Origin: Candidatus Eisenbergiella pullistercoris
GTDB lineage: Bacteria > Bacillota > Clostridia > Lachnospirales > Lachnospiraceae
DNA length: 34,617 bases
Assembly: GCA_019115665.1 (NCBI GenBank)
Contig: DXDD01000011.1
Location: 1-34,617, forward strand
Direction of reading: 5' to 3'
Notes under the pieces: model-generated
Seen by the model: only the letters and a program-made list of their open reading frames with translations
What the model was told of the DNA's origin: nothing
Database searches by the model: none
Shown here: positions 1-7,928 of the stretch, piece by piece
Position numbering within the stretch: the first letter of the stretch is position 1
How the letters are laid out: every line of letters starts with the position of its first letter
Program-made: the position numbers and the translations under genes

Positions 1-2
1 GA

Positions 3-482
3 GCAAACGGAGTTGGTAAGACTACAACGTCAAATTCATTACTGCAAATGTGCCCTAATAGTGCATACGTTGACGCAGATTGGTGTAGAGCCATCAACCC
101 CTTTCAATTTACTGAAGCAACTAAGAAAACTGTAACAGACAATATCTTTTGCCTTTTCAAAAACTATTTATCATGTGATGACATCGAAACAGTAATTTTT
201 CCCTATGGTTTTCATGGAGAAAGAAAGCCAATTTATGATGAAGTAATTCGCAGACTAAGGGATGAAGGAATAGTCTTTGCTGAACACATTGTTATATTGA
301 AGTGTGAATATGAAGAAAACAAAAAGCGTTGTATCAAAGACAACCGAGATAATGAACGCATAGAGCGAGGAATGAAAAATACGTTCAATTTTTATGATGA
401 GTTGGAGTATCCTACAATAGATACAACATTCATGTCGCCAGGACAGGTTTCCCAAAAAATAATTGAGTTATTTTTTAGATGA
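3..482 (+). CDS. P-loop nucleotide kinase/AAA-type ATPase, 5'-truncated by window edge
   Basis: The reading frame is open from base 3 and begins inside a Walker A loop (ANGVGKTT), so the true start lies left of the window. The first internal ATG at 48 is not the start. About 159 residues are visible. A Walker A followed by a short single-domain protein with charged helices (EYEENKKRCIKDNRDNERIERG) resembles small P-loop kinases or AAA-type NTPases that phosphorylate a small molecule. The substrate cannot be told. The gene is clearly AT-rich with AT-ending codons, unlike every chromosomal gene from 1117 onward, and it adjoins what looks like a mobile-element relic, so recent horizontal transfer is inferred. 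It ends with TGA at 480-482, just before a strong terminator. The P-loop is certain; the function is not. Confidence 0.6.
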   Translation, partial: ANGVGKTTTSNSLLQMCPNSAYVDADWCRAINPFQFTEATKKTVTDNIFCLFKNYLSCDDIETVIFPYGFHGERKPIYDEVIRRLRDEGIVFAEHIVILKCEYEENKKRCIKDNRDNERIERGMKNTFNFYDELEYPTIDTTFMSPGQVSQKIIELFFR

Positions 483-504
483 ACTGTTCTTGCACAAAAA
501 ACGT

Positions 505-555
505 AAAATCCCGCGGATTTCATCCCCATCATAGGATGAAGTCTGTGGGATTTTT
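505..555. terminator. Bidirectional intrinsic terminator
   Basis: A long inverted repeat runs from AAAATCCCGCGGATTTCATCC to GGATGAAGTCTGTGGGATTTT, with a few G-U pairs, a short loop, A-rich on the left and T-rich on the right. It can therefore terminate transcription from both sides. It lies 22 bp downstream of the P-loop kinase stop codon. Confidence 0.8.
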
Positions 556-628
556 GTGTCTTCGGAAGCTGTGAAATATACAAGCCGGAGCAGATTTGTA
601 TATACACAGACGACGAAAACAGGGGTGT

Positions 629-721
629 CCAGAGGGGCGCAGCCCCTTTGGCTCTGGGTTTCCAACAGGGGCGAGCGGCATCCCTGTTGGCACACGACTT
701 TCTCCCGGAAAGTCTGGTGTG
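629..721. other. Three consecutive strong palindromes in a mobile-element-like segment
   Basis: Three stem-loops follow each other almost without spacing. The first has arms CCAGAG (629-634) and CTCTGG (652-657) around an inner AGGGGC/GCCCCT. The second is CCAACAGGG (662-670) with CCCTGTTGG (682-690). The third is CACAC-GACTTTC paired with GAAAGTC and GTGTG (691-721). The surrounding stretch 556-913 has no coding frame that I recognise. Palindrome runs of this kind occur in non-coding parts of conjugative elements, but their role here is unknown. Confidence 0.5.
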
Positions 722-913
722 TTAGACCTTTGCGGAGCAGATGGAAGCCGGAATTGTCGCACGCTCCGGAAAGTGTGGCTACAGTTGCGGCGTTCTGGCG
801 GGAAAGGTTGCCCCTTATGGGACAGCATAAGCGACAGAAAAAGGCTGGTAAGCGGGACAGATATGCGCTGTCCGCCAGTCGTATCCCCTGCTTGCGCCAG
901 CCTGCACAGCCGC

Positions 914-1092
914 TCATTGTTCCGGGGCGGCATTTTGCTTCTCCTGCGCGTGGTCTAAGGTGGATTGAAGAAATTCCGTCAGCGCCTGACCGAACTTGTC
1001 CAACGCTTCCTTTAGCACCCCGTCCATCCCCGCTGCGCTCTGGGCGACGGCGGCGGAAATCGCTTCCGGCGTGATGGCCTGAGGATGAACAC
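914..1092 (-). pseudogene. C-terminal remnant of an unidentified gene, cut at the element/chromosome junction
   Basis: On the minus strand an open frame reads toward a TGA at 914-916 and encodes about 60 residues ending ...HAQEKQNAAPEQ. The sequence looks like genuine protein: an Ala/Glu/Leu-rich amphipathic helix (EAISAAVAQSAAG, LKEALDKFGQALTEFLQS) with no start codon in place. Going upstream the frame becomes G-rich and hits a stop at about 1110, next to the 3' end of the flavodoxin gene. The likely explanation is a gene whose 5' part was lost at a recombination junction. The helical tail could belong to a relaxase or other conjugation protein, but I cannot identify the family. Confidence 0.4.
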
Positions 1093-1116
1093 CCCTCCCC
1101 CGTACCGCACGTCATC

Positions 1117-1878
1117 TCACAGAAACAGCTCGCATTCCTTCCTCTCTGAGCATGCCTTGTTCAGCATGGCGCTGACGGCCGCCAGCGCCGCGGGATTCAG
1201 CCTGCGCGCGGAGTGGGGGCAGAGGGAGACGCAGCGCATGCAGGAGATGCAGAGCGCGGCGTCTGTCTTTGCCGGATCCTGCCGGTCTATGGCCTGCACG
1301 GGACATTTTTGGGCGCATAAGCCGCATTTTAGGCAGGCCTCCGTGGGCTTTGGCACCATGCCGGATCCGCCGGCTTTTTTATAGGGGCGGCTGCCCGGGA
1401 TTTTTGGCTGCGGGGGATTTCCTTCGGCCAGCCGGGTGCGGATCTCCTGCGCGAAGGTATGGAGGCGGGCCCGGTCGCGGCCATCCGGGCGGCCTGCGGC
1501 AAACTGGCGGGCGATGGAATGCTCCGCGACTGCGGATACAGCGGCGATGACGTGAAAGCCGGCGCGGACGGCGGCATCCTGCAGCTCCGTAAGAGTATCC
1601 TCATAGGCCCGGTTGCCGTAAACGCAGAGCAGAACGGTCTTCGCTCCGTTTCCGCGGATGCCGGAGAGGCGTTCTGCAGCCGGGGCCGGCACGCGGCCGC
1701 CGTAGGAGGGGACCGCGATCAGGGCAAGGGCGTCTTCCACCAGCGAAATGCCGGAAAAGTCGGCCGCGCCGTCTGTGAGATCAAGGAAGACAGGTTTTTC
1801 TTCCCATTCCTCTGCCAGCATATCTGCCGCTTTCTTTGTTCCGCCGGTGGGGCTGAAACAGATTTCATAAAGCTTCAT
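1117..1878 (-). CDS. EFR1-type flavodoxin-ferredoxin fusion protein
   Basis: This is a 253-residue protein with an N-terminal flavodoxin-like domain followed by a two-cluster ferredoxin domain. The FMN phosphate-binding loop is SPTGGT at residues 9-14. A Gly-rich PSYGGRVPAPA segment follows near residue 60. The C-terminal part carries two classic 4Fe-4S motifs, CLKCGLCAQKCP and CISCMRCVSLCP. It should act as a cytoplasmic electron-transfer protein passing electrons between a flavin and Fe-S centres; the partner is unknown. The start at 1878 is chosen because an AAGGAG lies 10 nt upstream and the protein then begins directly with the flavodoxin strand MKLYEICFSPTGGT. An in-frame ATG at 1920 has no comparable support. 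The gene follows rqcH in the same direction and probably shares its transcript. Its 3' end abuts the foreign segment at 1090-1116. Confidence 0.85.
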   Translation of the reverse strand: MKLYEICFSPTGGTKKAADMLAEEWEEKPVFLDLTDGAADFSGISLVEDALALIAVPSYGGRVPAPAAERLSGIRGNGAKTVLLCVYGNRAYEDTLTELQDAAVRAGFHVIAAVSAVAEHSIARQFAAGRPDGRDRARLHTFAQEIRTRLAEGNPPQPKIPGSRPYKKAGGSGMVPKPTEACLKCGLCAQKCPVQAIDRQDPAKTDAALCISCMRCVSLCPHSARRLNPAALAAVSAMLNKACSERKECELFL

Positions 1879-1960
1879 CTCAGAAAATCTCCTTGTCTTC
1901 TTTGGGAGGGCCGTTGGCATGCTCTGCTCCGTTAAGGCCGGGAAAAGGCAGCGATTCCGG

Positions 1961-3712
1961 TCATTCCACCTGTTTCAGGCCGCTGATATCGGAATCGATC
2001 ATCATGGAGTAGTTGGTATAGTAGACCACAAAGCCGGGCTTTGCGCCGGCGGGTTTTTTCACGTTCTTCTTTTCCGTATAATCCACCTCTACCTTTTCGC
2101 AGCCCCTCCCTCTGGAATAGTAGGCGGCAAGCCTGGCGGCATCCTCGAAGGTGGCGTCGGGAAGCTCTGCGCCCTTTGTTTTCACGACCACATGGGAGCC
2201 GGGGATGCCCTTGGCGTGGAACCACCAGTCGCCGCCGGAGGCGAAGCGGAAGGTGAGGTCGTCGTTCTGATAATTGTTTTTTCCTACATAAATGTCATAG
2301 CCGTCGCTGCTGATGTAATGGAAGGGAACGCTGGTGATCTTCACTTTTTTGGCGCGGCCGCCGCCCTTTCTGTGAAGGTAGCCGCTTTCGATCAGTTCCT
2401 CGCGGATCTGGACCAGGTCGTCCTCCTTCTGGGCGATATCCAGGCTGGCGCTGATGGATTCCAGGTGCTCCACCTCCGCCTTTGTCTCCAGCGTCAGCTC
2501 GGAGAGGGCCTCGAAGGTGCGTTTCAGCTTGTTGTATTTTTCAAAATATTTTTTCGCGTTCTCGCCTGCGGTGAGGGTGGGATCCAGCGGGATGGTAAGG
2601 TCCTCTCCCGTATAGTAGTTGGGACAGGTCAGGGATTTCGCGCCGGGCTCGGCGCCGTAGCCGTAGGTGTTGAGAAGCTCGCCGTATACCCGGTATTTGT
2701 CCCGTTTTTCCGTGTCGCGCATCTGTTTGATCTGCAGGTCGTATTTTTTTACGTTGCGTTCCAGGGCGTTGGAAACGATGCGGCGCAGATCGGCGGAGCG
2801 CTGCCGGATCCGGGTGATCGTGTTTTTCTCCGCGTAATAGTCCTCCAGGAGCGCGGAAACGGAGGCGTAGTCCTTCCTTCTGTCGGCCGGATAGGAGGTC
2901 AGGGTCAGCGCGGCGTATTCCGCGGGAACCGGCGGCTTTCCTCCTTCGTAGACGATGCAGGGATGAAACTGCCCGGAGCGGATCTCTTCCATCATGGAGG
3001 AGAAGGCTTCCCACAGGGCCTGTCTGCCGTCTTCTTCCAGCGCCGCGGTGGACAGATCCGCGTTCCCGCCCGCACGGTGGCAGATCTCATGGGCAATGGC
3101 GGGGGACAGGCCGGTGAAGGAGGTGTAGAGCGCCTTGAAGCAGGGCTGCGCGCCGGAAAAGACGCGCTCCATGAAAAGCGCCCGGTCCGCTTCCAGCGGA
3201 TTGACCTTGTCCTGGGTATGGGGAATGAAGTAGTCCTTTCCCGGGAGCACCTCGCGCACGGAGCTGACCATGGCGGAAATGTGCTTGATGCTGTCGATGA
3301 TCACGTCGTTCTCGTCGCAGAAAATGATGTTGCTGTGCTTGCCCATCAGTTCGATGATGAGCTGCTTGGTGCGAAGGTCTCCCATTTCATCCAGGTGCTC
3401 GATCCGGAAATTGAGGATCCGCTCCATCCCGGGCTGGGTGATGGAAAGGATCCGGCCGTTCTGGATGTGCTTGCGAAGCAGCATGCAGAAGCCGGGAGCC
3501 GTGATGGGGCTGGTCTTGTTTCTGGACGTGAGGTAGGCCAGGGGAAGGGAGGCCGAAGCCGACAGGGTGAGCCGGTACTGGCTGCTGTTGTTTTTTATGG
3601 TAAGAAGCAGCTCGTCCGGTTCGGGCTGGGCGATCTTGTAGACCCGCCCGCCCGTGAGCGCATCGGAAAGCTCTTTGCGGACCGCTGCAATGGTAATGCC
3701 GTCAAATGCCAT
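1961..3712 (-). CDS. rqcH: RqcH, Rqc2/NEMF-homologue ribosome quality-control factor
   Basis: This 583-residue protein has the NFACT-N, coiled-coil and NFACT-R layout of RqcH (often annotated fibronectin-binding protein FbpA). In Bacillus, RqcH binds stalled 50S subunits and adds C-terminal Ala tails to unfinished peptides. NFACT-N is visible as GGRVYKIAQPEPDELLLTI (residues 21-39) and the conserved MGKHSNIIF segment. NFACT-R is visible at 493-512 as GGDWWFHAKGIPGSHVVVKT. A charged coiled-coil lies around 280-440. The Asp-Arg pair known as functional in Bacillus RqcH is Glu97-Arg98 here. The start at 3712 is supported by AAAGGAAG about 8 nt upstream and by homology starting at MAFDGITI. An upstream extension of the same frame passes through the divergent yicC region and is not coding. 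The gene has its own extended -10 promoter, divergent from yicC. Confidence 0.93.
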   Translation of the reverse strand: MAFDGITIAAVRKELSDALTGGRVYKIAQPEPDELLLTIKNNSSQYRLTLSASASLPLAYLTSRNKTSPITAPGFCMLLRKHIQNGRILSITQPGMERILNFRIEHLDEMGDLRTKQLIIELMGKHSNIIFCDENDVIIDSIKHISAMVSSVREVLPGKDYFIPHTQDKVNPLEADRALFMERVFSGAQPCFKALYTSFTGLSPAIAHEICHRAGGNADLSTAALEEDGRQALWEAFSSMMEEIRSGQFHPCIVYEGGKPPVPAEYAALTLTSYPADRRKDYASVSALLEDYYAEKNTITRIRQRSADLRRIVSNALERNVKKYDLQIKQMRDTEKRDKYRVYGELLNTYGYGAEPGAKSLTCPNYYTGEDLTIPLDPTLTAGENAKKYFEKYNKLKRTFEALSELTLETKAEVEHLESISASLDIAQKEDDLVQIREELIESGYLHRKGGGRAKKVKITSVPFHYISSDGYDIYVGKNNYQNDDLTFRFASGGDWWFHAKGIPGSHVVVKTKGAELPDATFEDAARLAAYYSRGRGCEKVEVDYTEKKNVKKPAGAKPGFVVYYTNYSMMIDSDISGLKQVE

Positions 3713-3751
3713 GATGTTTCTTCCTTTCTGAAAAAAATAAGGACTGTATCC

Positions 3752-3780
3752 AGTATACCAGCCCGTCCGTCTGCGCACAA
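3752..3780 (-). promoter_or_regulatory. Sigma-A promoter of rqcH
   Basis: On the minus strand TTGTGC (3780-3775) and TATACT (3757-3752) are separated by exactly 17 bp, with an extended -10 TGG before TATACT. It lies about 40 bp upstream of the rqcH start and back-to-back with the yicC promoter; the two -35 boxes are 7 bp apart. Confidence 0.7.
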
Positions 3781-3787
3781 GAGCTTC

Positions 3788-3816
3788 TTGACGGGTTCGG
3801 CGTTGTGCTTTATAAT
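3788..3816 (+). promoter_or_regulatory. Consensus sigma-A promoter of the yicC-remA-gmk-rpoZ operon
   Basis: TTGACG (3788-3793), a 17-bp spacer and TATAAT (3811-3816) make a near-perfect housekeeping promoter. The expected transcription start near 3823 leaves a leader of about 35 nt before the yicC ATG. Confidence 0.85.
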
Positions 3817-3856
3817 AAAATGAATTATGGGAATTTACAGATCCGGAGGAACGCAG

Positions 3857-4735
3857 ATGATAAAGAGCATGACAGGATTCGGGCGCTGTGAGGTCGCCGA
3901 GGCAGAACGAAAGATTACCGTGGAAATGAAATCCGTCAATCACCGTTATCTGGACGTAAGCATGAAGATGCCAAAGAAGCTGAATTTTTTTGAGGCTTCC
4001 ATCCGCGGCCTTCTGAAGGAATACATTCAGAGGGGCAAGGTGGATCTTTTCATATCCTATGAGGATTTCACGGAGAGCGGCGGAACGGTCAGGTACAACC
4101 GGGAGATCGCTGCGGAGTACCTGAAGTATCTGAAGCGGATGGAAGAGGATTTTTCCCTGAAAAATGATGTGAGCGTGTCGGTCCTTGCCCGGTTCCCGGA
4201 GGTCTTTTCCATGGAGGAGGCGGATCTGGACGAGGAGGGCATCTGGAAAACGCTGGAAAAGGCGCTGAGAGGGGCGGCGGAGGCTCTGATGCAGACCCGG
4301 ATCAGCGAAGGAGAGGCTCTGAAAAACGATCTGATCGCAAAGCTCGACGGCATGCTGGAGCATGTGGCCTTCATCGAGGCGCGCGCGCCTCAGATCGTGG
4401 CGGAATACCGTCAGAACCTGGAAGCAAAGGTGAAGGAGCTTCTTGCGGACGCCCAGGTGGATGAGAACCGGCTGGTGATGGAGGTTACGATCTTTGCGGA
4501 TAAGGTCTGCGTGGATGAGGAGCTGGTGCGCCTGCGGAGCCACATCGAAACCACCAGGAAGACGCTCCTTGAGGGCGGCAGCGTGGGCCGCAAGCTTGAT
4601 TTTATCGCGCAGGAGATGAACCGGGAGGCCAATACCATCCTCTCCAAGACGGCGGATCCTGCGACCTCCGATCACGCGATCGAGCTGAAGACCGAGATCG
4701 AAAAGGTGCGGGAGCAGATCCAGAACATCGAATAG
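3857..4735 (+). CDS. yicC: YicC/YloC-family endoribonuclease
   Basis: This 292-residue protein begins with the hallmark MIKSMTGFGR of the YicC/YloC family. It also contains the family's VEMKSVNHRYLDVSMKMP segment and the C-terminal GGSVGRKLDFIAQEMNREANT block, followed by a helix ending in IELKTEIEKVREQIQNIE. YicC-family proteins are reported as divalent-metal-dependent endoribonucleases acting on small or structured RNAs. The start at 3857 is chosen because GGAGG lies 7 nt upstream and the protein then starts with the conserved motif; the in-frame ATG at 3827 would add a non-conserved tail. It is the first gene of an operon with remA, gmk and rpoZ, the usual Clostridia order. Confidence 0.92.
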   Translation: MIKSMTGFGRCEVAEAERKITVEMKSVNHRYLDVSMKMPKKLNFFEASIRGLLKEYIQRGKVDLFISYEDFTESGGTVRYNREIAAEYLKYLKRMEEDFSLKNDVSVSVLARFPEVFSMEEADLDEEGIWKTLEKALRGAAEALMQTRISEGEALKNDLIAKLDGMLEHVAFIEARAPQIVAEYRQNLEAKVKELLADAQVDENRLVMEVTIFADKVCVDEELVRLRSHIETTRKTLLEGGSVGRKLDFIAQEMNREANTILSKTADPATSDHAIELKTEIEKVREQIQNIE

Positions 4736-4780
4736 GAACGGCCGGAGGGCCATTTCTCCAGTGTGTGAAGCGGAGGGCTT

Positions 4781-5041
4781 ATGAACCAGTTCATTCATGT
4801 GGGCTTTGGAAATATTGTGAATACGGATAAGGTGATCGCGGTGGTGAGCCCGGACTCGGCGCCGGTGAAGCGGATGGTGCAGACGGCGAAGGAGACGGGA
4901 ACGGCCGTGGACGCCACCCAGGGGCGCAAGACCAAGGCGGTTCTGGTGATGGAAAACGGACAGCTGGTGCTTTCCGCGCTGCTGCCGGAAACCATCGCGA
5001 ACAGGGCGCAGACCGGACGGGAGGATTTGGATGAAGCGTAA
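4781..5041 (+). CDS. remA: RemA/DUF370 extracellular-matrix regulator
   Basis: This 86-residue protein matches the RemA (DUF370, YlzA) family, with FIHVGFGNIVNTDKVIAVVSPDSAPVKR at the N-terminus and the ATQGRKTKAVLVM segment. In Bacillus subtilis RemA is a small DNA-binding protein that forms ring-like assemblies and activates biofilm-matrix and osmoprotection genes. In Clostridia its targets are largely unknown. Its last 11 bases overlap the gmk start, so the two are translationally coupled. The conserved position between yicC and gmk supports the call. Confidence 0.92.
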   Translation: MNQFIHVGFGNIVNTDKVIAVVSPDSAPVKRMVQTAKETGTAVDATQGRKTKAVLVMENGQLVLSALLPETIANRAQTGREDLDEA

Positions 5042-5663
5042 GGGAATTCTGATCGTGGTATCAGGCTTTTCGGGAGCGGGCAAGGGCACGCTCATGAAGG
5101 AGCTGTTAAAGCGGTATGACAATTATGCCCTGTCGGTTTCCATGACTACCAGGGAGCCCAGAGAGGGCGAGAAGGACGGGGTATCCTACTTTTTTGTGGA
5201 TAAGGAGACCTTTGAACGTTCGATCGCGGCAGACGGGCTGATCGAATATGCTTCCTACTGCGGAAACTATTACGGAACGCCCAGGGAGTACGTGGAAAAG
5301 TGTCTGGACGCGGGAAAGGACGTGATCCTGGAGATCGAGATCCAGGGAGCGCTCAAGGTGAAGGAGAAGTTCCCGGAGGCCCTGCTTTTGTTCGTCATGC
5401 CTCCTGACGCGGAGGAGCTGAAGCGGCGGCTGGAGGGCCGGGGGACGGAAAGCGCGGAGGTGATCCGAAAGCGGCTGGAGCGCGCCTGCGAGGAAGCGGA
5501 AGGAATCGAAAATTACGAGTATCTGATCATAAACGATGATCTGGAGGAATGCGTGCGCGAGATGCATGACATCATCGGCGCGGCGCGCAGGAATCCGGCA
5601 AGGAACCGGCGGCTGATCGCCGACATGCGTTCCGGACTGGAAGCAATAGTGAAAGGAGAATAA
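5031..5663 (+). CDS. gmk: Guanylate kinase
   Basis: Guanylate kinase phosphorylates GMP or dGMP to the diphosphate using ATP. The 210-residue length is normal. The P-loop is GFSGAGKGT (residues 12-20). The GMP-binding part is visible as SMTTREPREGEKDGVSYFFV, followed by EYASYCGNYYGTP and the EIEIQGALKVK segment. The lid region carries RLEGRGTES and R-rich helices. The start overlaps remA by 11 bp. GMP kinase ahead of rpoZ is a widespread Firmicute pairing. Confidence 0.96.
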   Translation: MKRKGILIVVSGFSGAGKGTLMKELLKRYDNYALSVSMTTREPREGEKDGVSYFFVDKETFERSIAADGLIEYASYCGNYYGTPREYVEKCLDAGKDVILEIEIQGALKVKEKFPEALLLFVMPPDAEELKRRLEGRGTESAEVIRKRLERACEEAEGIENYEYLIINDDLEECVREMHDIIGAARRNPARNRRLIADMRSGLEAIVKGE

Positions 5664-5667
5664 AAAC

Positions 5668-5931
5668 ATGTTACATCCCTCTTACAGTGATCTTATGAAG
5701 GTGGTAAACAGCGGCGTAAAGGAAGGCGAGGATAAGATCGTCAGCAGCCGTTATTCCATCGTGATGGCGACGGCCAAGAGAGCCAGGCAGATCATCGCGG
5801 GCGACGAGCCCATGGTGAGCATGAAAACGGGCATGAAGCCTCTGTCTGCAGCCGTTGAGGAGCTGAACGAAGGAAAGATCCGCATCCTGAGCGATGAGGA
5901 AGCGGCCGCGGAGCTTGGCGCGGAAGAATGA
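5668..5931 (+). CDS. rpoZ: DNA-directed RNA polymerase omega subunit
   Basis: The omega subunit assists folding and assembly of the beta' subunit in RNA polymerase. The 87-residue protein has the family pattern: MLHPSYSDLM at the start, the SRYSIVMATAKRARQI helix that contacts beta', and the KPLSAAVEELNEGKI segment. It begins 4 bp after the gmk stop, with GGAGAA as ribosome-binding site inside the end of gmk. It is the last gene of the yicC operon; a terminator follows within 10 bp. Confidence 0.94.
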   Translation: MLHPSYSDLMKVVNSGVKEGEDKIVSSRYSIVMATAKRARQIIAGDEPMVSMKTGMKPLSAAVEELNEGKIRILSDEEAAAELGAEE

Positions 5932-5940
5932 CGGAAAGGG

Positions 5941-5974
5941 AAAAGAGAAATTGCTTCGGGCGTTTCTCTTTTTT
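5941..5974 (+). terminator. Intrinsic terminator after rpoZ
   Basis: The stem AAGAGAAA/TTTCTCTT closes a 12-nt loop and is followed by TTTT. It ends the yicC-remA-gmk-rpoZ transcript and separates it from rimO. Confidence 0.7.
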
Positions 5975-6038
5975 ATCATGAAGAAAAGCCCGTCGTCAGA
6001 CGGACTTTGAAATCCGAAAAACCGATTGAGGAGTCTGC

Positions 6039-7376
6039 ATGAAAATATTGTTTGTATCGCTTGGCTGCGACAAAAATCTGGTGGACACGGAGATGATGCT
6101 GGGCATGCTGGCGGAAAGGGGACATACCTTTACGGACAGCGAGGAGGAGGCCCAGGCCGTGGTGGTCAACACCTGCTGCTTCATCGGCGACGCCAAGGAG
6201 GAGAGCGTGAATACCCTGCTGCAGATGGCGCAGCTGAAGAAGGAAGGAAGGATCCGGGTGCTCATCGCGGCGGGCTGTCTGGCCCAGCGCTACCGGGAGG
6301 AGATCCGGCAGGAGATCCCGGAGGTGGATGAGATCCTCGGGACCATGGCCATTGACAGCATCGCCGACGCCATCGACGAGGCGGAGGCGGGACGCGGGAA
6401 AGACCACATCACGGAGCCGGACGCGCCCATTGTCTACGGAAAAAAACGCAGCGTGACCACAGGCGGCCATTATGCCTATCTGAAGATCGCGGAGGGCTGC
6501 GACAAGCGCTGTACCTACTGCATCATCCCCAAGGTGCGGGGAAGCTACCGGAGCGTTCCCATGGAAGCGCTGGTAAAGGAAGCGGAAGAACTGGCGCAGG
6601 CGGGCGTGCGGGAACTGATCCTGGTGGCGCAGGAGACCACCGTTTACGGAAAAGATCTGTATGGGAAAAAGGCGCTTCCGGAGCTTCTGGAAAAGCTCTG
6701 CCGCATCCCGGGCCTGTACTGGATCCGCCTTCTGTACTGCTATCCGGAGGAGATCACGGATGAGCTGATCGCCTGCATGAAAAAAGAACCGAAGATCTGC
6801 CATTATCTGGATATGCCGATCCAGCATGCCTCCGACCGGATCCTAAAGAGGATGGGCAGGCGGACGAACCAGCAGGAGCTTAGGGAACGGATCGGCAGGC
6901 TGCGGGAGGAGATCCCGGATATCTGCCTGAGGACCACGCTGATCAGCGGCTTCCCGGGAGAGACCCAGGAGGAGTTCGAGGAGCTGTATAATTTTGCGGA
7001 CGAGATGGAGTTCGACCGTCTGGGCGTGTTTCCCTACTCTCAGGAGGAAGGGACGCCGGCGGCGGAATTTCCGGATCAGATCCCGCAGGAGGTCCGGGAG
7101 TCCCGCCGGGACGAGCTGATGGAGCTGCAGCAGGAGATCGCCTTTGAAAAGGCGCAGGCGCAGAAGGGCCGGACGCTCCTGGCCATGATCGAAGGAAAGG
7201 TGGAGGACGAGAACGCTTATGTGGCGCGGACCTATATGGACGCCCCGGGCGTGGACGGCCTGCTTTTCATCAATACGTCGAAGCAGCTTCTGACCGGAGA
7301 TTTTGTCAGGGTCCGGGTGACCGGGTCCTATGAATACGATTTGATAGGAGAACTGGAAGATGAATTTACCGAATAA
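6039..7376 (+). CDS. rimO: Ribosomal protein S12 (Asp) methylthiotransferase RimO
   Basis: RimO is a radical-SAM enzyme that methylthiolates the conserved aspartate of ribosomal protein S12. The 445-residue length is typical. The N-terminal MTTase domain has its three cluster cysteines at C10, C46 and C80 (SLGCDKNLVDTE, VVNTCCFIGD, AAGCLAQRY). The radical-SAM motif is CDKRCTYC (C154, C158, C161). The start MKILFVSLGCDKN is diagnostic of RimO rather than MiaB. A C-terminal TRAM domain covers about 375-440. GAGGAG upstream of the ATG supports the start. The 3' end overlaps pgsA by 17 bp. Confidence 0.95.
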   Translation: MKILFVSLGCDKNLVDTEMMLGMLAERGHTFTDSEEEAQAVVVNTCCFIGDAKEESVNTLLQMAQLKKEGRIRVLIAAGCLAQRYREEIRQEIPEVDEILGTMAIDSIADAIDEAEAGRGKDHITEPDAPIVYGKKRSVTTGGHYAYLKIAEGCDKRCTYCIIPKVRGSYRSVPMEALVKEAEELAQAGVRELILVAQETTVYGKDLYGKKALPELLEKLCRIPGLYWIRLLYCYPEEITDELIACMKKEPKICHYLDMPIQHASDRILKRMGRRTNQQELRERIGRLREEIPDICLRTTLISGFPGETQEEFEELYNFADEMEFDRLGVFPYSQEEGTPAAEFPDQIPQEVRESRRDELMELQQEIAFEKAQAQKGRTLLAMIEGKVEDENAYVARTYMDAPGVDGLLFINTSKQLLTGDFVRVRVTGSYEYDLIGELEDEFTE

Positions 7377-7896
7377 GCTGACCATACTCAGAATGATCAT
7401 GATCGTGCCCTTCGTGGTGTTCATGCTGGCTCCCGTGGGAGGCGCGGCAGGAAAATGGATCGCCCTCGTCCTGTTTGTCGCCGCCAGCCTGACCGACCTG
7501 CTGGACGGCAAGATCGCAAGAAAATACAACCTTGTGACCACCTTTGGAAAGTTCATGGATCCTCTGGCCGACAAGCTGCTGGTCTGCTCCGCCATGATCT
7601 GCCTGGTGCAGATGGGACGGATCCCCGCGTGGATCGTCATCATCATCATCAGCCGGGAGTTCATCATCAGCGGCTTCCGTCTGGTGGCATCCGATAAGGG
7701 CGTGGTCATCGCGGCCAGCTGGTGGGGCAAGTTCAAGACCACCTTCCAGATGGTGATGATCATCCTGATGATCGCGGACATCGCCGTGCTTTCCGTCGTG
7801 ACGCAGATCGTCATGTGGATCGCCCTGATCCTGACGGTGGTATCGCTGATCGATTATCTGATGAAAAACAAAGACGTGATGAAGGATCCCGCCTAA
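7360..7896 (+). CDS. pgsA: CDP-diacylglycerol-glycerol-3-phosphate 3-phosphatidyltransferase
   Basis: PgsA makes phosphatidylglycerol phosphate, the committed step to phosphatidylglycerol and cardiolipin, at the inner face of the membrane. The 178-residue protein carries the full CDP-alcohol phosphotransferase motif: D46, D49-G50, A53-R54, G63, D67 and D71. About five hydrophobic helices are visible. The N-terminal NLPNKLTILRM is typical of PgsA. Its start lies inside the end of rimO, with GGAGAACTGGAAG as ribosome-binding site, so the two are coupled. Confidence 0.94.
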   Translation: MNLPNKLTILRMIMIVPFVVFMLAPVGGAAGKWIALVLFVAASLTDLLDGKIARKYNLVTTFGKFMDPLADKLLVCSAMICLVQMGRIPAWIVIIIISREFIISGFRLVASDKGVVIAASWWGKFKTTFQMVMIILMIADIAVLSVVTQIVMWIALILTVVSLIDYLMKNKDVMKDPA

Positions 7897-7928
7897 GAGC
7901 TTACAACAGGGATCCGGGAGAGACAGCT

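Noticed and set aside
529-933. A 134-residue open frame on the minus strand overlapping the gene remnant
   Set aside because: It runs through the strong palindromes, is rich in Pro/Arg/Ser without family motifs, and ends inside the terminator. Coding is possible but unsupported.
1919-3823. A 634-residue open frame on the plus strand
   Set aside because: It lies antisense to rqcH throughout, and GC-rich codons of rqcH explain the lack of stops.
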